Shown: positions 1 through 8,788, counted from the stretch's first letter. The stretch is DNA of 43,810 nucleotides from Candidatus Gastranaerophilales bacterium (GCA_944323135.1 CALURI010000017.1:1-43810), one strand, 5' to 3'. Numbers and translations: made by a program. The notes: a model not told the origin generated them from the letters alone.

Positions 1-128
1 ATACAGATGTGATTTTGTTGCCTGCGTGGTCTCGCAGGTGGGTGAACGCCTCGGATTATCCGTTTCCCGCTGGCGATTTTAATCGGCGGGTATACTTCAC
101 ATCCTGTCAGAGTCAATTCTCCCTTTTT
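1..128 (+). ncRNA. Structured non-coding RNA, 6S-like, 5' end outside window
   Basis: This stretch is much more GC-rich than its surroundings and has no credible reading frame. It can fold into a branched structure. A closing stem pairs 3-12 with 97-107 (one bulged C), a perfect 6-bp hairpin pairs CCTGCG (21-26) with CGCAGG (33-38), and a long hairpin pairs CCCGC (66-70) with GCGGG (86-90) and, inside it, CGATT with AATCG. It ends in a T-run at 124-128, which sets the plus strand. The order of elements, and GGTGGGTGAACGCCTCGG next to the hairpins, resemble the apical part of bacterial 6S RNA, the RNA polymerase-binding regulator. That resemblance was judged by memory, so the family call is tentative. 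The 5' partner of the outermost stem is probably upstream of the window. Confidence 0.45.
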
Positions 129-216
129 AAATAAATGTAGGAACAAAATGAGCACCCGTACAGAGCTAATTAAATTATAACATGTTTTTTAGCAAATTCA
201 AGATTAAACAAATTAC

Positions 217-906
217 CTATTTGCCAAAAACTTGAGCTCCAATATATACACCAATATACACAGATAGCAAAACAATCATTATATGATTAATTATTATCAA
301 ATCCGGTGCATCAGCATATAATATATTCAAAACAACAGTCAAAAGAGCGCAAACCAAAGCTGCTACAGTATATGGGAAAGTAGACCTACTCTTTTTAACA
401 ATCTTTACATTATGCACTAATTTGCTTGAATAATCATCAACATTAGAAAGATTTAATGCCTTATTATAAGCTTCACTGCTAATTTGCCCGTTATCAAATA
501 AATTTTTACAAGCTTTTTCATAAGCTCTTTTAATTTGAAGTTCTACCAAAGTCAGCATTTGTTCATGAGAAAGCTTGCTGAATTCAGATTCTTTTCCCAT
601 CTCAAAAGCAACATAAGCAACTTTTTGCAAAATACTTTCATGGTATATAGAAGGAATGTCCGAACGCAACAAATCAACGTATTTATGGAATGTCCATTCT
701 GATATCATTTGAGTTAAAACCTTTGCAGTATCAGAATCTGATATTGAATCATCATTAGAAAAAGCTTCTCCAGCTATATAAGTAAAATCATAGATTCTGT
801 CTAAAAACTCCTTCTTATGCTTCAAAGCAATATCTTCAGGCATAACACTTTCTGCCTGTTTGGTTAAATCCTTTGCAAAACCTTTATAATCAAATGTAGC
901 TACCAT
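217..906 (-). CDS. Hypothetical protein with two C-terminal membrane segments
   Basis: The family is not recognised. The start is the ATG at 906 (protein begins MVATFDYKGF), because GGAGGG lies six bases upstream. An in-frame ATG 45 bases further up has no such site and would run through a TATAAT-like promoter element. The 229-aa product is mostly soluble and helical for about 170 residues, with many acidic residues and a basic KIVKKSR patch. Two hydrophobic stretches follow (about residues 175-200 and 205-225), which should anchor the C-terminus in the membrane with a short loop between them. It lies about 75 bases downstream of the gene beginning at 3157 and on the same strand, so co-transcription is possible, but it also seems to have its own promoter. 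Confidence 0.7.
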   Translation of the reverse strand: MVATFDYKGFAKDLTKQAESVMPEDIALKHKKEFLDRIYDFTYIAGEAFSNDDSISDSDTAKVLTQMISEWTFHKYVDLLRSDIPSIYHESILQKVAYVAFEMGKESEFSKLSHEQMLTLVELQIKRAYEKACKNLFDNGQISSEAYNKALNLSNVDDYSSKLVHNVKIVKKSRSTFPYTVAALVCALLTVVLNILYADAPDLIIINHIMIVLLSVYIGVYIGAQVFGK

Positions 907-982
907 AAAACCCTCCGTTAAAATTATAGCATGCAATGTAGGAAAGGGCAACTAATTGATTAATTCAGTTATTCAGAAAAAA

Positions 983-3157
983 TTAATTCATTTTTAATAT
1001 TTGCAAAGCTTGCTGTTCTGCTGAATCTGCGCGTCTCATTGCAGCGTCTGCAGCAGTAATATCTTCGTTACTGCCTTGTTGAAGCTGAACTCCAACCGGA
1101 GACGGAATATATGTTCTGATAGGTTCTGTAGGTGCTTGAATATTATTAGCAGCTACAGATTGCTGATTATTAGAGTTTTTGTATTGATTTAACAAATTTG
1201 TTGAACTATTTGAAGAATTAATTTGTTGATTTGGCAGAACCTGCTGTTGAGCAGACTGGCTTTGAGGTTGCAATTGCGGAGGTAGTTGCGGTTGCTGATT
1301 TGGTTGAATTTGTTGATTTGGCATTTCAGGTTCTTTACCTTCATCTAAAACTGAATTTTTAGGTTTACCAAATATTAAATGCGAACCTTTTACAGCAATT
1401 TTACTTAAGAACGGCAGAATTATAAACATGCCTAGAACAATTCTCATAGGATAGCCGCTCATCTGTTTAAAACCGAACTTAGGATGTCTGAACAAATCTC
1501 TAATTTTGCTCATTACACCTTTTCTATATGTTTTTGTACCGTCTTTTGCAATATCTGCAATATCCTTTTTATCATAAGGTCTTATCTGTTCAAGACCGAC
1601 TGAAACAATACGACCGATTCGTTTGAATAATTTTGTAATAGGATTTTTAACTCCTGCATTTAATTCCGATATTAAAGCATCTTTGCTTGTTTTCCAAGCT
1701 GATTTATCGGCAAAACCGCCAGCCATAGCTTTATCATTATGAATTTTTAAATGCTGTCTATATTTTTCAACTTGCTCTTTAGTCATTCCTGCATATTGCA
1801 AACCGCCAACTTTATGCATTAACTGAATTGCAAAAGGCATAGCGACAAAGAATGCAATCATTTCAGTAAAGCGTTCTGCAAATGTTTTAACTTTTTCTCC
1901 AAATCCGTCTGTTTTAGCTGTCTTATATAGAACGTCAGCTAAATAAACAGCTTGCATTAAAGCCACAAACTTACCGCCTGCAACCCTGTTTGTTGCACCT
2001 TCAAGAACCAGGTTGTTATATTTAGCCAAAAATTTGCCTAACATTGATTTTGGAACTTTTTTATCTAAACCTGTTTTCTTCAATACATTTTCTAATTCTT
2101 TATTTTCTGCTAAATTTACATTTCCTAATGACCCTGCTATTTTATTTGCAGTTTCAGATGCGTATACTTCACGACCAATTAACCATGTTTTAAAACGCCC
2201 CATGGCACTGTGATTTGTACCCCAAATTCTTGTAAACATATTACGATTAGCATCATGACAAGCCTCTAGAACTCGCGGCATATTTTCTTGAATATTCTTA
2301 GCAACTGCTTCCATTTCTGCAAAATTTTTATATCCCCATTCAAAAGCTTTTAAATCTTTTAATTTTAAAATTTTAGCTTCAGGAGTTAAGAGTTTAAAAT
2401 CAGAAATTTCTTTAGCAATTTCAGCAGGGGTTCTTTTCAATCTTGAATTTTGCAAAATTGTTTCTAACTCTGCACGCTGCATAATCTCAGCTTTTGCTTC
2501 AGAAGTTGCGGCTTTATCTAATAATTTTTTCCATTTTGAAATATCGGCATTTGAAGCACCGTAACAATCTAAGTCTTCAACATATTTAAGTGGTTTTACA
2601 AACTGTTCGCCATGCTGAGGATAATCAAATAAAAGCATACCCGTCATACCATTAGCCTGACCTTTTACCATATCAAGCTCTGGTTTTGAAGGTGTATATG
2701 CAAAAGCTCTTGTAATTCTAAATCTGTCTACAAAATTTTTCTTCAAAAATCCTTTAAAACTTTCAAATCCACTATTTATAGAAGCCGCAAAACTTGACCT
2801 TCCAAGCTTGCTGTTTTTTACACGGCTGGTAAGATCATCACCAAACTGCCCGACAGTATGATGTGCAGTATTTTCAAACTCACCTCTTGATTTTTTCGCA
2901 TAATAATCCATACCTTTTGCAATCGCAAACCAAGTCGGTACCGCAATAGCACCGGTATATAACGTTGCTTTAGGATCTTCAGAATTCTCGGATAATCTGT
3001 TCGCAACGTAACTGTCCTGAACATTTTGTTTTAAAAGTTCCGGATTTACAGCCTGCATTGCTACATCAGATTGTCCCTGCTGACCTGCCTGCGGATATGG
3101 CGTAACACCCTGAAATTGAGGTAAATGTTGATTACTTACATAATTTTTATCGAGCAT
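983..3157 (-). CDS. Large conserved-looking protein of unknown function with Pro/Gln-rich tail
   Basis: The start at 3157 (MLDKNYVSNQ) is preferred over an upstream in-frame ATG because AGGA lies just ahead of it and a plausible promoter (TTGATT, 17 bases, TATAAG on the minus strand) would sit upstream. The 724-aa protein has a Gln/Pro-rich N-terminus (about residues 10-35), a hydrophobic stretch around 70-80, a long helical middle, hydrophobic segments around 425-450 and 585-605, and a low-complexity Q/P/N-rich region around 630-700. No catalytic motif is visible. It is probably a membrane-associated structural protein. I suspect, from memory only, that similar proteins exist in other Gastranaerophilales. 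Confidence 0.65.
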   Translation of the reverse strand: MLDKNYVSNQHLPQFQGVTPYPQAGQQGQSDVAMQAVNPELLKQNVQDSYVANRLSENSEDPKATLYTGAIAVPTWFAIAKGMDYYAKKSRGEFENTAHHTVGQFGDDLTSRVKNSKLGRSSFAASINSGFESFKGFLKKNFVDRFRITRAFAYTPSKPELDMVKGQANGMTGMLLFDYPQHGEQFVKPLKYVEDLDCYGASNADISKWKKLLDKAATSEAKAEIMQRAELETILQNSRLKRTPAEIAKEISDFKLLTPEAKILKLKDLKAFEWGYKNFAEMEAVAKNIQENMPRVLEACHDANRNMFTRIWGTNHSAMGRFKTWLIGREVYASETANKIAGSLGNVNLAENKELENVLKKTGLDKKVPKSMLGKFLAKYNNLVLEGATNRVAGGKFVALMQAVYLADVLYKTAKTDGFGEKVKTFAERFTEMIAFFVAMPFAIQLMHKVGGLQYAGMTKEQVEKYRQHLKIHNDKAMAGGFADKSAWKTSKDALISELNAGVKNPITKLFKRIGRIVSVGLEQIRPYDKKDIADIAKDGTKTYRKGVMSKIRDLFRHPKFGFKQMSGYPMRIVLGMFIILPFLSKIAVKGSHLIFGKPKNSVLDEGKEPEMPNQQIQPNQQPQLPPQLQPQSQSAQQQVLPNQQINSSNSSTNLLNQYKNSNNQQSVAANNIQAPTEPIRTYIPSPVGVQLQQGSNEDITAADAAMRRADSAEQQALQILKMN

Positions 3158-3235
3158 AATATTCCTATTTTCCCCTATATAAATATAAAAACAAAACTTA
3201 TACAAATATTGCTTTTATAAATCAATTGTAAAGAA

Positions 3236-3251
3236 ATGTAACAAGTTACAT
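3236..3251. promoter_or_regulatory. Palindrome ATGTAAC-AA-GTTACAT, candidate operator
   Basis: Perfect 7-bp arms are separated by two bases. The site lies between the divergently transcribed genes that start at 3157 (minus) and 3327 (plus), just upstream of the minus-strand promoter. Its size and position fit a dimeric repressor or activator site. No regulator gene is nearby, so the binding protein is unknown. Confidence 0.5.
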
Positions 3252-3262
3252 CTTTAGTGAAA

Positions 3263-3303
3263 TTTTTGCTTGTGTATATACTTTATATATACACAAGCAA
3301 AAA
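3263..3303. promoter_or_regulatory. Perfect 18-bp inverted repeat with 5-base loop
   Basis: The arm at 3263-3280 is exactly complementary to 3286-3303. The arms begin with five T and end with five A, and no T-run follows on either strand, so it is not a normal intrinsic terminator. It ends 23 bases before the ATG of the 54-aa gene. In RNA it would be a very stable stem just upstream of the ribosome binding site. In DNA it could be an operator overlapping the promoter (TTGCTT about 16 bases before TATACA inside the repeat). Confidence 0.6.
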
Positions 3304-3326
3304 ATAAGAAGATTGAGAGGCATAAA

Positions 3327-3491
3327 ATGGCAGTTGCGAATTTAAAAAAAATTGATGATAAATTAAAAAACATCTATGAAAATCAAGTTACAGTCAATAA
3401 TAACCAACCATTTGAAGATCGCTCTGATTTGCTGTTTGCACAAATCAATTTTATCGCTATGGCAAATAAACAAGCTTTACATTTAATCTAA
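3327..3491 (+). CDS. Small 54-aa protein of unknown function
   Basis: The ATG is preceded by GAGAGG six bases upstream, which decides this start over an earlier in-frame ATG that falls in the palindrome. The product (MAVANLKKIDDK...) is a single soluble helical polypeptide with no membrane segment and no cysteine. Its first residues resemble those of the 75-aa protein at 11963 (MAGIANLL). It is followed by a good intrinsic terminator, so it is a single-gene transcript, and it is preceded by two palindromes, so it is likely regulated. Function unknown. Confidence 0.65.
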   Translation: MAVANLKKIDDKLKNIYENQVTVNNNQPFEDRSDLLFAQINFIAMANKQALHLI

Positions 3492-3532
3492 CATTTTAAC
3501 TCCAATTAATTTTTCCCCTACAAATTTTTACC

Positions 3533-3558
3533 AGCAGAACTTTGGTTCTGCTTTTTAT
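3533..3558 (+). terminator. Intrinsic terminator after the 54-aa gene
   Basis: AGCAGAAC and GTTCTGCT form an 8-bp stem with a TTTG loop, followed directly by TTTT-A-TT. It separates the small gene from nadD. Confidence 0.85.
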
Positions 3559-3570
3559 TGTGCAAATTTA

Positions 3571-3586
3571 TGTTATAATCTACCTA
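3571..3586 (+). promoter_or_regulatory. Extended -10 promoter of nadD, leaderless
   Basis: TGTTATAAT is a perfect extended -10 element (TG-N-TATAAT). The hexamer ends at 3579 and the nadD ATG begins at 3586, so transcription would start at or within one base of the start codon. No Shine-Dalgarno sequence precedes the gene, in agreement with a leaderless mRNA. Confidence 0.6.
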
Positions 3587-4173
3587 TGAAATTATGTATT
3601 TTTTCAGGGACATTTAACCCTATTCATAATGCGCACTTAAAAATGGCTCAATACGTACTCAAACATTATGACTTTGATAAAATTATATTTATTCCTGCAT
3701 ATAAACCACCGCATAAAGATTATAATACCTCAATGTGTACACACCGCTATAATATGGTAAAACTTGCTATTAAAAATAATCCGAAATTTGAAATATCAAA
3801 TATTGAATATAAAAGAGAAGGCAAGTCATACACATATCTGACATTACTTGAATTACATAAACAATACAAAATTGACGGAAATATACATTTTATAATAGGC
3901 ACAGATGCATTCAAAAAAATAGAAACCTGGTATGAAACTGATAAATTAAAAAAGCTTGTTGATTTTATTGTTTTTATAAGAGAAAATGAAACTGTAAATC
4001 TTGATTATTTAAAAGCAAAAGGCTACAATTTTAAAATCACACAAATGCCTTTTACAGACATTTCATCAACAGAATTAAGAAAAAGAATTTCAGAAGGAAA
4101 ATCTATTAAAAATCTTGTAACAGAAGAAGTAGAGGACTATATATATCAAAATGGATTATACAAAAATAATTGA
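3586..4173 (+). CDS. nadD: Nicotinate-nucleotide adenylyltransferase NadD
   Basis: Joins ATP and nicotinate mononucleotide to give deamido-NAD in the cytoplasmic NAD biosynthesis pathway. The N-terminus carries the nucleotidyltransferase signature (GTFNPIHNAH, the GxFxPxHxxH motif) and the C-terminal part has ISSTELRKRIS, the SSTxxR nucleotide-binding motif. The length of 195 aa is normal for the family. The upstream promoter places transcription start at the ATG. The next gene, yqeK, overlaps it by 23 bases, the usual nadD-yqeK pairing. The later island in this window carries several likely NAD-consuming proteins, but nothing links their regulation to this gene. Confidence 0.95.
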   Translation: MKLCIFSGTFNPIHNAHLKMAQYVLKHYDFDKIIFIPAYKPPHKDYNTSMCTHRYNMVKLAIKNNPKFEISNIEYKREGKSYTYLTLLELHKQYKIDGNIHFIIGTDAFKKIETWYETDKLKKLVDFIVFIRENETVNLDYLKAKGYNFKITQMPFTDISSTELRKRISEGKSIKNLVTEEVEDYIYQNGLYKNN

Positions 4174-4726
4174 ATGGCTAAAAAACAATCTTAATGATGA
4201 AAGATATTTACATACACTAGGCACAGCAGATTGTGCAAAAGAATTAGCAGTAAAATACGGTTTGAACCAAGAAAAAGCCTATCTTGCAGGACTGTTGCAT
4301 GATTGTGCAAAATGTTTTTCAAACGAAAAATTATTGAACATAATTCATGAAAATTTGCATGTAGAAGAATGTGAAATGCTTAATTATAAAACTCTGCATG
4401 CTCCGGTAAGCGCATATATCGCAGAAAAAACTTTCAACGTAACAGATAATGAGATTTTATCAGCTATTAGATGGCATACTCTTGGCAAATTAGATATGAC
4501 AGAGTTCGAGAAAATAGTCTTTTTGGCTGACAAAATTGAACCCAATACAAGGGATAAAGAATATTCTGCGCAAATTCACAAGCTTTTAAATGAAGAAAAC
4601 GGGTTAAATAAAGCTTTATTGCGCTGCTATAAAGAAACAATTAAAAGTCTAGTAAAAAGAGATTTGAAAATATGTATAACAACAATTGAAATTTATAATA
4701 AACTTCAAGATATATTACAAAATTAG
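4151..4726 (+). CDS. yqeK: HD-domain bis(5'-nucleosyl)-tetraphosphatase, YqeK type
   Basis: Expected to split diadenosine tetraphosphate symmetrically into two ADP, removing an alarmone-like nucleotide. The HD motif is in AGLLHDCAK (about residues 47-55). Upstream is the metal-ligand His of RYLHTLGT, and downstream are the conserved LHAPVSAYIA, IRWHTLGK and LADKIEPNTRD blocks, all typical of the YqeK family. The 191-aa length is as expected. It starts inside the end of nadD, so translation is probably coupled. Confidence 0.9.
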   Translation: MDYTKIIEWLKNNLNDERYLHTLGTADCAKELAVKYGLNQEKAYLAGLLHDCAKCFSNEKLLNIIHENLHVEECEMLNYKTLHAPVSAYIAEKTFNVTDNEILSAIRWHTLGKLDMTEFEKIVFLADKIEPNTRDKEYSAQIHKLLNEENGLNKALLRCYKETIKSLVKRDLKICITTIEIYNKLQDILQN

Positions 4727-4768
4727 CATGTTTATGGTAAAATAATTTTCAAGGTGAGGGTAGCGTAA

Positions 4769-6928
4769 ATGAAGGTATTGGAAATTAAGAACAATTTAGT
4801 AAAAATAGCGTATGATGTTACTGATAATCTGGCACTTGCAGGATTTGTAATAATCGAGGATGCTAATACTCCATACGTAGCTCAGATTATTAATACAAAA
4901 TCTGACAATTCTTCAAATTACGCCATTGTAAAGCTTCTTTTTACTTTCAATGAAGATGGCATATTGAAAAATTATAATGGAACAATACCTTCTCTTAAAG
5001 CAAATATTACAACTTTACCTTCAAAAGAATTACTTGACATAATCCCGACTGAAAATCCTATTTTACTCGGACAACTTGCACAACAAAATATCCCGATAAA
5101 AGTTGATAACACAATATTAGAAAACAATCTTCTTATTTGCTCAAATAACGTAGAAAATTCAAATATTCTTTTAAACAACATAATTAAACAATCAGAGCAA
5201 AAAACAGTAGTTATTGATACAGACGGACTTATCGACAGTGACCAAAAAATTGTATTCGGCAAAGATTTTAAATTACCCTTAAACTATGACACAATAAATT
5301 TCATATATGATAATGACCTTGAAGATGTTGATGCTACAAGTAAAGCGATAATACAGGATATCTTTATTGAAGTTCAAGAATATACCAAAACTTTACCCGA
5401 AGGATACCTCCCGTTTGAAACATTTTTAAACGTAGTTGACCAACAATACAGAGAAACTCAAATTACCCAACTTATTCTGCTAAAAAATAAATTATTAAAA
5501 TATAAAGATTTAAATGTATTTGCAGAAACGCTAAAAGACATAATGACTTTAAGTATTGCATTAGAAAAAAATCAAAATACTGTTATTGATATTTCAAACA
5601 TAAATCCATCACTGCAAAAAGAAGTTATATACCATATTTATAACACAATGAATACAATTAAAGACACTGTTTATGCCTTCATAAAAGTTGATAATGAAAA
5701 TGCAGATAAAAAATTACTTAAAAAACTTATAGAAAGAACAAATATTTTTACTACAATTATTTGTTCGCATGCTTTCAAATACGTTCCTGAGCTGAAAGAA
5801 ATTGCTCAAAATATAATACTTTTTGCTCCACTGACATTACAACATGATTTTGCATCATACAATACATTTTTAAATAAACTTAATCAGGACGAATTTATTA
5901 TTTATGGTGCGCATACCCAAAATATACCATTAATTGTTGAATTGGATGAATTAAATTTTGAAGAAATAAATCAAGAAACAAATACAGAAGAACAGAAAAT
6001 TACAACAGAAGAAAGTTCACAAAATACAGAAACACAAGAAGAACAAGAAACAGTTGAAGAAGCCAAATCGGAAAATATACCTTTCGCAGAAACTCCGAAT
6101 GTTGAGTATCCTGATATTACGATAGAAGAAGAAGCTTCTGCAACAACCCAAGATAATCAAACAACTACAAATGATACTGAATTTATATCAGTTGATAGTA
6201 ATGTTGAAATAGTTAATGAACCTGAAATAACAGAACTGCAAGAAGCAGAAAATGAACAACTTATTGTTGAAGAAAAAGATGAAATAATAGAAGAAGAACC
6301 AAAAATTGAAACTAAGATTGATGATATAACAATTGAAGAACCTCAAGAAGATTCAACGATATACAACATTTTAGAATCTGAAGAAGATATAAAAGACGAT
6401 AGTAATGAGGAAATTAAGTTAGAAGATGATTCTGCAATTGACTACTCTATAGAAAGTTCGGACATAACAACTGAATTTCAAGAACCGCAAATAATAGAAG
6501 AAAATAATGATTTTCTGGTTGAACAAGCAACTAAAGATGTTGATAAATTAATTTATGAAAAATTACCTGATGAAGATATTACAATCAATGATTTGGATAA
6601 TATCACAACTGATGAATTAACTGAAGATGACCTAAATCTTATTGGTGATTTAACAATGGATACAAATGCTAATTCAGATATAAATCTTGATTTTAATTCT
6701 CAAGAACAAGATACTCCTGTTGTTCCGATTTACGATACCAATGATATAGAGTCAGCTGTTTCAGAAACATTTGAACCAGGAGATAGAATTACTACCGCAA
6801 AATATGGTGAAGGAGTTGTTTCTAAAATGACAAAATACGGTAATAAGATACTTTGCCTTATTGAATTCCCAAAAATCGGCAGAAGACTTCTTGATCCTAC
6901 TGTAACAGAAATTACAAAATTATCTTAA
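4769..6928 (+). CDS. Large acidic protein with C-terminal UvrD-like Tudor domain; degenerate HerA/FtsK-like N-terminal part
   Basis: A strong GGTGAGGG site eight bases upstream supports the start. The 719-aa protein has three parts. Residues 1-400 read like a HerA-type ATPase that has lost its P-loop: a small beta-rich start, then LLICSNNVENSNIL where the Walker A loop would be, then VVIDTDG, and late blocks (TTIICSHAFKYVPELKEIAQNIILF) like the sensor region of that superfamily. Residues 400-660 are a Glu/Asp/Thr/Gln-rich, apparently disordered linker. Residues 665-719 (GDRITTAKYGEGVVSK...GRRLL) match the Tudor/KOW domain found at the C-terminus of UvrD/PcrA helicases. A role at nucleic acids or RNA polymerase is inferred; the family is not named. 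Its last nine bases overlap convergent aroH. Confidence 0.6.
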   Translation: MKVLEIKNNLVKIAYDVTDNLALAGFVIIEDANTPYVAQIINTKSDNSSNYAIVKLLFTFNEDGILKNYNGTIPSLKANITTLPSKELLDIIPTENPILLGQLAQQNIPIKVDNTILENNLLICSNNVENSNILLNNIIKQSEQKTVVIDTDGLIDSDQKIVFGKDFKLPLNYDTINFIYDNDLEDVDATSKAIIQDIFIEVQEYTKTLPEGYLPFETFLNVVDQQYRETQITQLILLKNKLLKYKDLNVFAETLKDIMTLSIALEKNQNTVIDISNINPSLQKEVIYHIYNTMNTIKDTVYAFIKVDNENADKKLLKKLIERTNIFTTIICSHAFKYVPELKEIAQNIILFAPLTLQHDFASYNTFLNKLNQDEFIIYGAHTQNIPLIVELDELNFEEINQETNTEEQKITTEESSQNTETQEEQETVEEAKSENIPFAETPNVEYPDITIEEEASATTQDNQTTTNDTEFISVDSNVEIVNEPEITELQEAENEQLIVEEKDEIIEEEPKIETKIDDITIEEPQEDSTIYNILESEEDIKDDSNEEIKLEDDSAIDYSIESSDITTEFQEPQIIEENNDFLVEQATKDVDKLIYEKLPDEDITINDLDNITTDELTEDDLNLIGDLTMDTNANSDINLDFNSQEQDTPVVPIYDTNDIESAVSETFEPGDRITTAKYGEGVVSKMTKYGNKILCLIEFPKIGRRLLDPTVTEITKLS

Positions 6929-7267
6929 ATTTGCTGCTCCTTTTAAATAAACAAATTTAGGAACAAATTTTTCATCACAATTTAAAACGATAAGAACACG
7001 TAAACATTGAGATAATGAATTAGGAACATTAAGCTCATGAAAACACATCATCGCAGTTTCTTGCCAGCCCATATCAATACGTGCAAATTTTGCCGGAAAT
7101 GCTGCATTCAAATCATCGGTAAGAGTAAAAATAACATGAGAAATCATTGATTTATCAATATTATTTTTTTCAATCATAATTTTTAACAGTTCTAATGTTG
7201 CATTTTTAATAGCTTCTTCGCTATTTTCATCAACAGTAATTGCTCCTCTAATACCTTTTGTAATCAT
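6920..7267 (-). CDS. aroH: Chorismate mutase, monofunctional AroH class
   Basis: Converts chorismate to prephenate at the branch to phenylalanine and tyrosine. The 115-aa protein matches the Bacillus AroH fold along its length: GIRGAITVDEN at the start, then LTDDLNAAFPAKFAR, MCFHELNVP, CLRVLIVLN and the closing VYLKGAANLR with the active-site Arg/Tyr positions. It is the last gene of the minus-strand run def-fmt-aroH, 34 bases after fmt. Its stop codon region overlaps the end of the convergent plus-strand gene. Confidence 0.93.
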   Translation of the reverse strand: MITKGIRGAITVDENSEEAIKNATLELLKIMIEKNNIDKSMISHVIFTLTDDLNAAFPAKFARIDMGWQETAMMCFHELNVPNSLSQCLRVLIVLNCDEKFVPKFVYLKGAANLR

Positions 7268-7301
7268 TATACATTAATCCTAATTTATCTTTCTTAAATA
7301 A

Positions 7302-8228
7302 TTATTTTGACTTTGAAAAAAGCTGCTGTCCGTTTGCCCAATCTCTTGCGAACATTTCCGATTTTCCTTCAGGTTTTACCTTAACAAGTAAAATACAATC
7401 CTTGCCGCAACCGATTTCTATACCATCTTTTGAAATTCTTTTAAATTCTCCGCAGACACCATCGCCTTTTATAACTTTTGTCTCAAGAACTTTTATAATC
7501 TTACCGTTATACATAAAATATGCAGACGGAGATTTATAAATTCCACGCACTAAATTATGAATATCTTCAGCGGATTTTGACCAATCAATCAATGTTTCTT
7601 CTTTTGTTAGCTTATTTGCCATACAAATACCGTCTTCACATTGCTTTTGCGGAATTATTGTTTTATCAACAAGTCCTGCCAATGTTTTTTCAATAAGAGC
7701 AGGAGATTTTTCACTAATCTCTTCAAACAAATCAACACAAGTCATATTATCAGGAATTTGAATTACTTCTCTCAAACAAACATCACCGCAATCTAAGCCC
7801 AATTCCGTAATCATAGTACAAATTCCGGTTTCTTTATCACCATTTATTATTGCACGCTGAATCGGATTTGCACCTCTGTATTTAGGCAAAAGAGATGCAT
7901 GAAGATTTACGGTTGCATATTTCGGTATATCTAAAACATCTTGTGATAATATTTGCCCGAATGCAAAAGTTACAAAAAAATCAGGATTCAATTTTTTTAA
8001 TTCATTTTGGATTTCAGGCTCTTTTCTTATAGACTTAGGCTGGAAAACAGGAATCCCTGTTGAGACAGCAAATTGTTTAATCGGCGACATAGCAATTTTA
8101 TGTCCGCGCCCTGCAGGTTTGTCAGGCTGAGTTACAACAGCCAGAACGTTAAAATTATCAGAATTATATAAATATTCCAATGATTTTAACCCTATTGCAG
8201 GAGTTCCGAAAAAAACAACACTTATCAC
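7302..8228 (-). CDS. fmt: Methionyl-tRNA formyltransferase
   Basis: Formylates initiator Met-tRNA with 10-formyl-tetrahydrofolate. Diagnostic blocks are VFFGTPAIG at the start, VVTQPDKPAGRG, NLHASLLPKYRGANPIQRAI (the SLLPxxRGAxP catalytic loop) and ITELGLDCGD, followed by the C-terminal tRNA-binding domain from about residue 205. The 308-aa length is normal. The start codon is GTG, and its G is the last base of the def stop codon (TAGTG), so def and fmt are translationally coupled, the classic arrangement. Confidence 0.96.
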   Translation of the reverse strand: MISVVFFGTPAIGLKSLEYLYNSDNFNVLAVVTQPDKPAGRGHKIAMSPIKQFAVSTGIPVFQPKSIRKEPEIQNELKKLNPDFFVTFAFGQILSQDVLDIPKYATVNLHASLLPKYRGANPIQRAIINGDKETGICTMITELGLDCGDVCLREVIQIPDNMTCVDLFEEISEKSPALIEKTLAGLVDKTIIPQKQCEDGICMANKLTKEETLIDWSKSAEDIHNLVRGIYKSPSAYFMYNGKIIKVLETKVIKGDGVCGEFKRISKDGIEIGCGKDCILLVKVKPEGKSEMFARDWANGQQLFSKSK

Positions 8229-8788
8229 TATTTACCAAGCTCCTCATCAAGTTCAGGTTCTTCTATAAGCATATCAGGCTCAACAGGCGGAAGATTATGT
8301 TTGGCAAGAATTTCATCAGTTTCAAAACGATTAACACAATGATCAATAAATAAAATTCCGTCAAGATGATCATTTTCATGCTGAATAGCTCTTGCAAGCA
8401 AACAACCGTCTTTTGCTTCCAAAACAAACGGTCTTCCATGACGATCAAGAGCTTTTACCATAATATTTTTATAACGTTTTACATCAGTGTATGCTTCTGG
8501 AAAACTTATACAACCTTCTTGAGCAACAATTACTCCTGATTTTTTTATTATTTTAGGGTTTATAAATACAATAGGATTAAGAGGTTCATCGTTTTTTGAA
8601 ACGTCAACAACAAAAACTCTGTAATTAACGCCCAACTGAGGAGCGGCCATACCAACACCGTTTTTGGCGTACATAGTATCAAGCAAATCCTGAACAAGAT
8701 CTTGAATTTTTTTAGAAACCTTATGAACTTCCTTAGAAGGCTCTCTTAAACTTTTTTCACCATATTGTAAAACTCTTTTTACAGACAT
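8228..8788 (-). CDS. def: Peptide deformylase
   Basis: Removes the formyl group from nascent proteins. All three metal-site motifs are visible: GVGMAAPQLG (GxGxAAxQ), EGCISFPE (EGCxS) and QHENDHLDG (HExDH, with Asn at the x position). The 186-aa protein has a C-terminal acidic tail (EEPELDEE). GAGG lies seven bases before the ATG, and a TATACT element with an upstream TTGAAT could serve as promoter, so def probably starts the def-fmt-aroH transcript. Confidence 0.96.
   Translation of the reverse strand: MSVKRVLQYGEKSLREPSKEVHKVSKKIQDLVQDLLDTMYAKNGVGMAAPQLGVNYRVFVVDVSKNDEPLNPIVFINPKIIKKSGVIVAQEGCISFPEAYTDVKRYKNIMVKALDRHGRPFVLEAKDGCLLARAIQHENDHLDGILFIDHCVNRFETDEILAKHNLPPVEPDMLIEEPELDEELGK

Noticed and set aside
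1..128. tRNA, tmRNA, RNase P or SRP RNA identity for the leading structured RNA
   Set aside because: No TTCGAAT-type T-loop, no GGAAGCAGC SRP loop and no GAGGAAAGTCC RNase P block is present.
2013..2213. Plus-strand frame inside the large minus-strand gene
   Set aside because: Antisense shadow without ribosome site; the minus-strand gene has consistent coding character through this segment.
3263..3303. Reading the 18-bp inverted repeat as a bidirectional terminator
   Set aside because: No T-run follows the stem on either strand and both adjacent genes start, not end, here.
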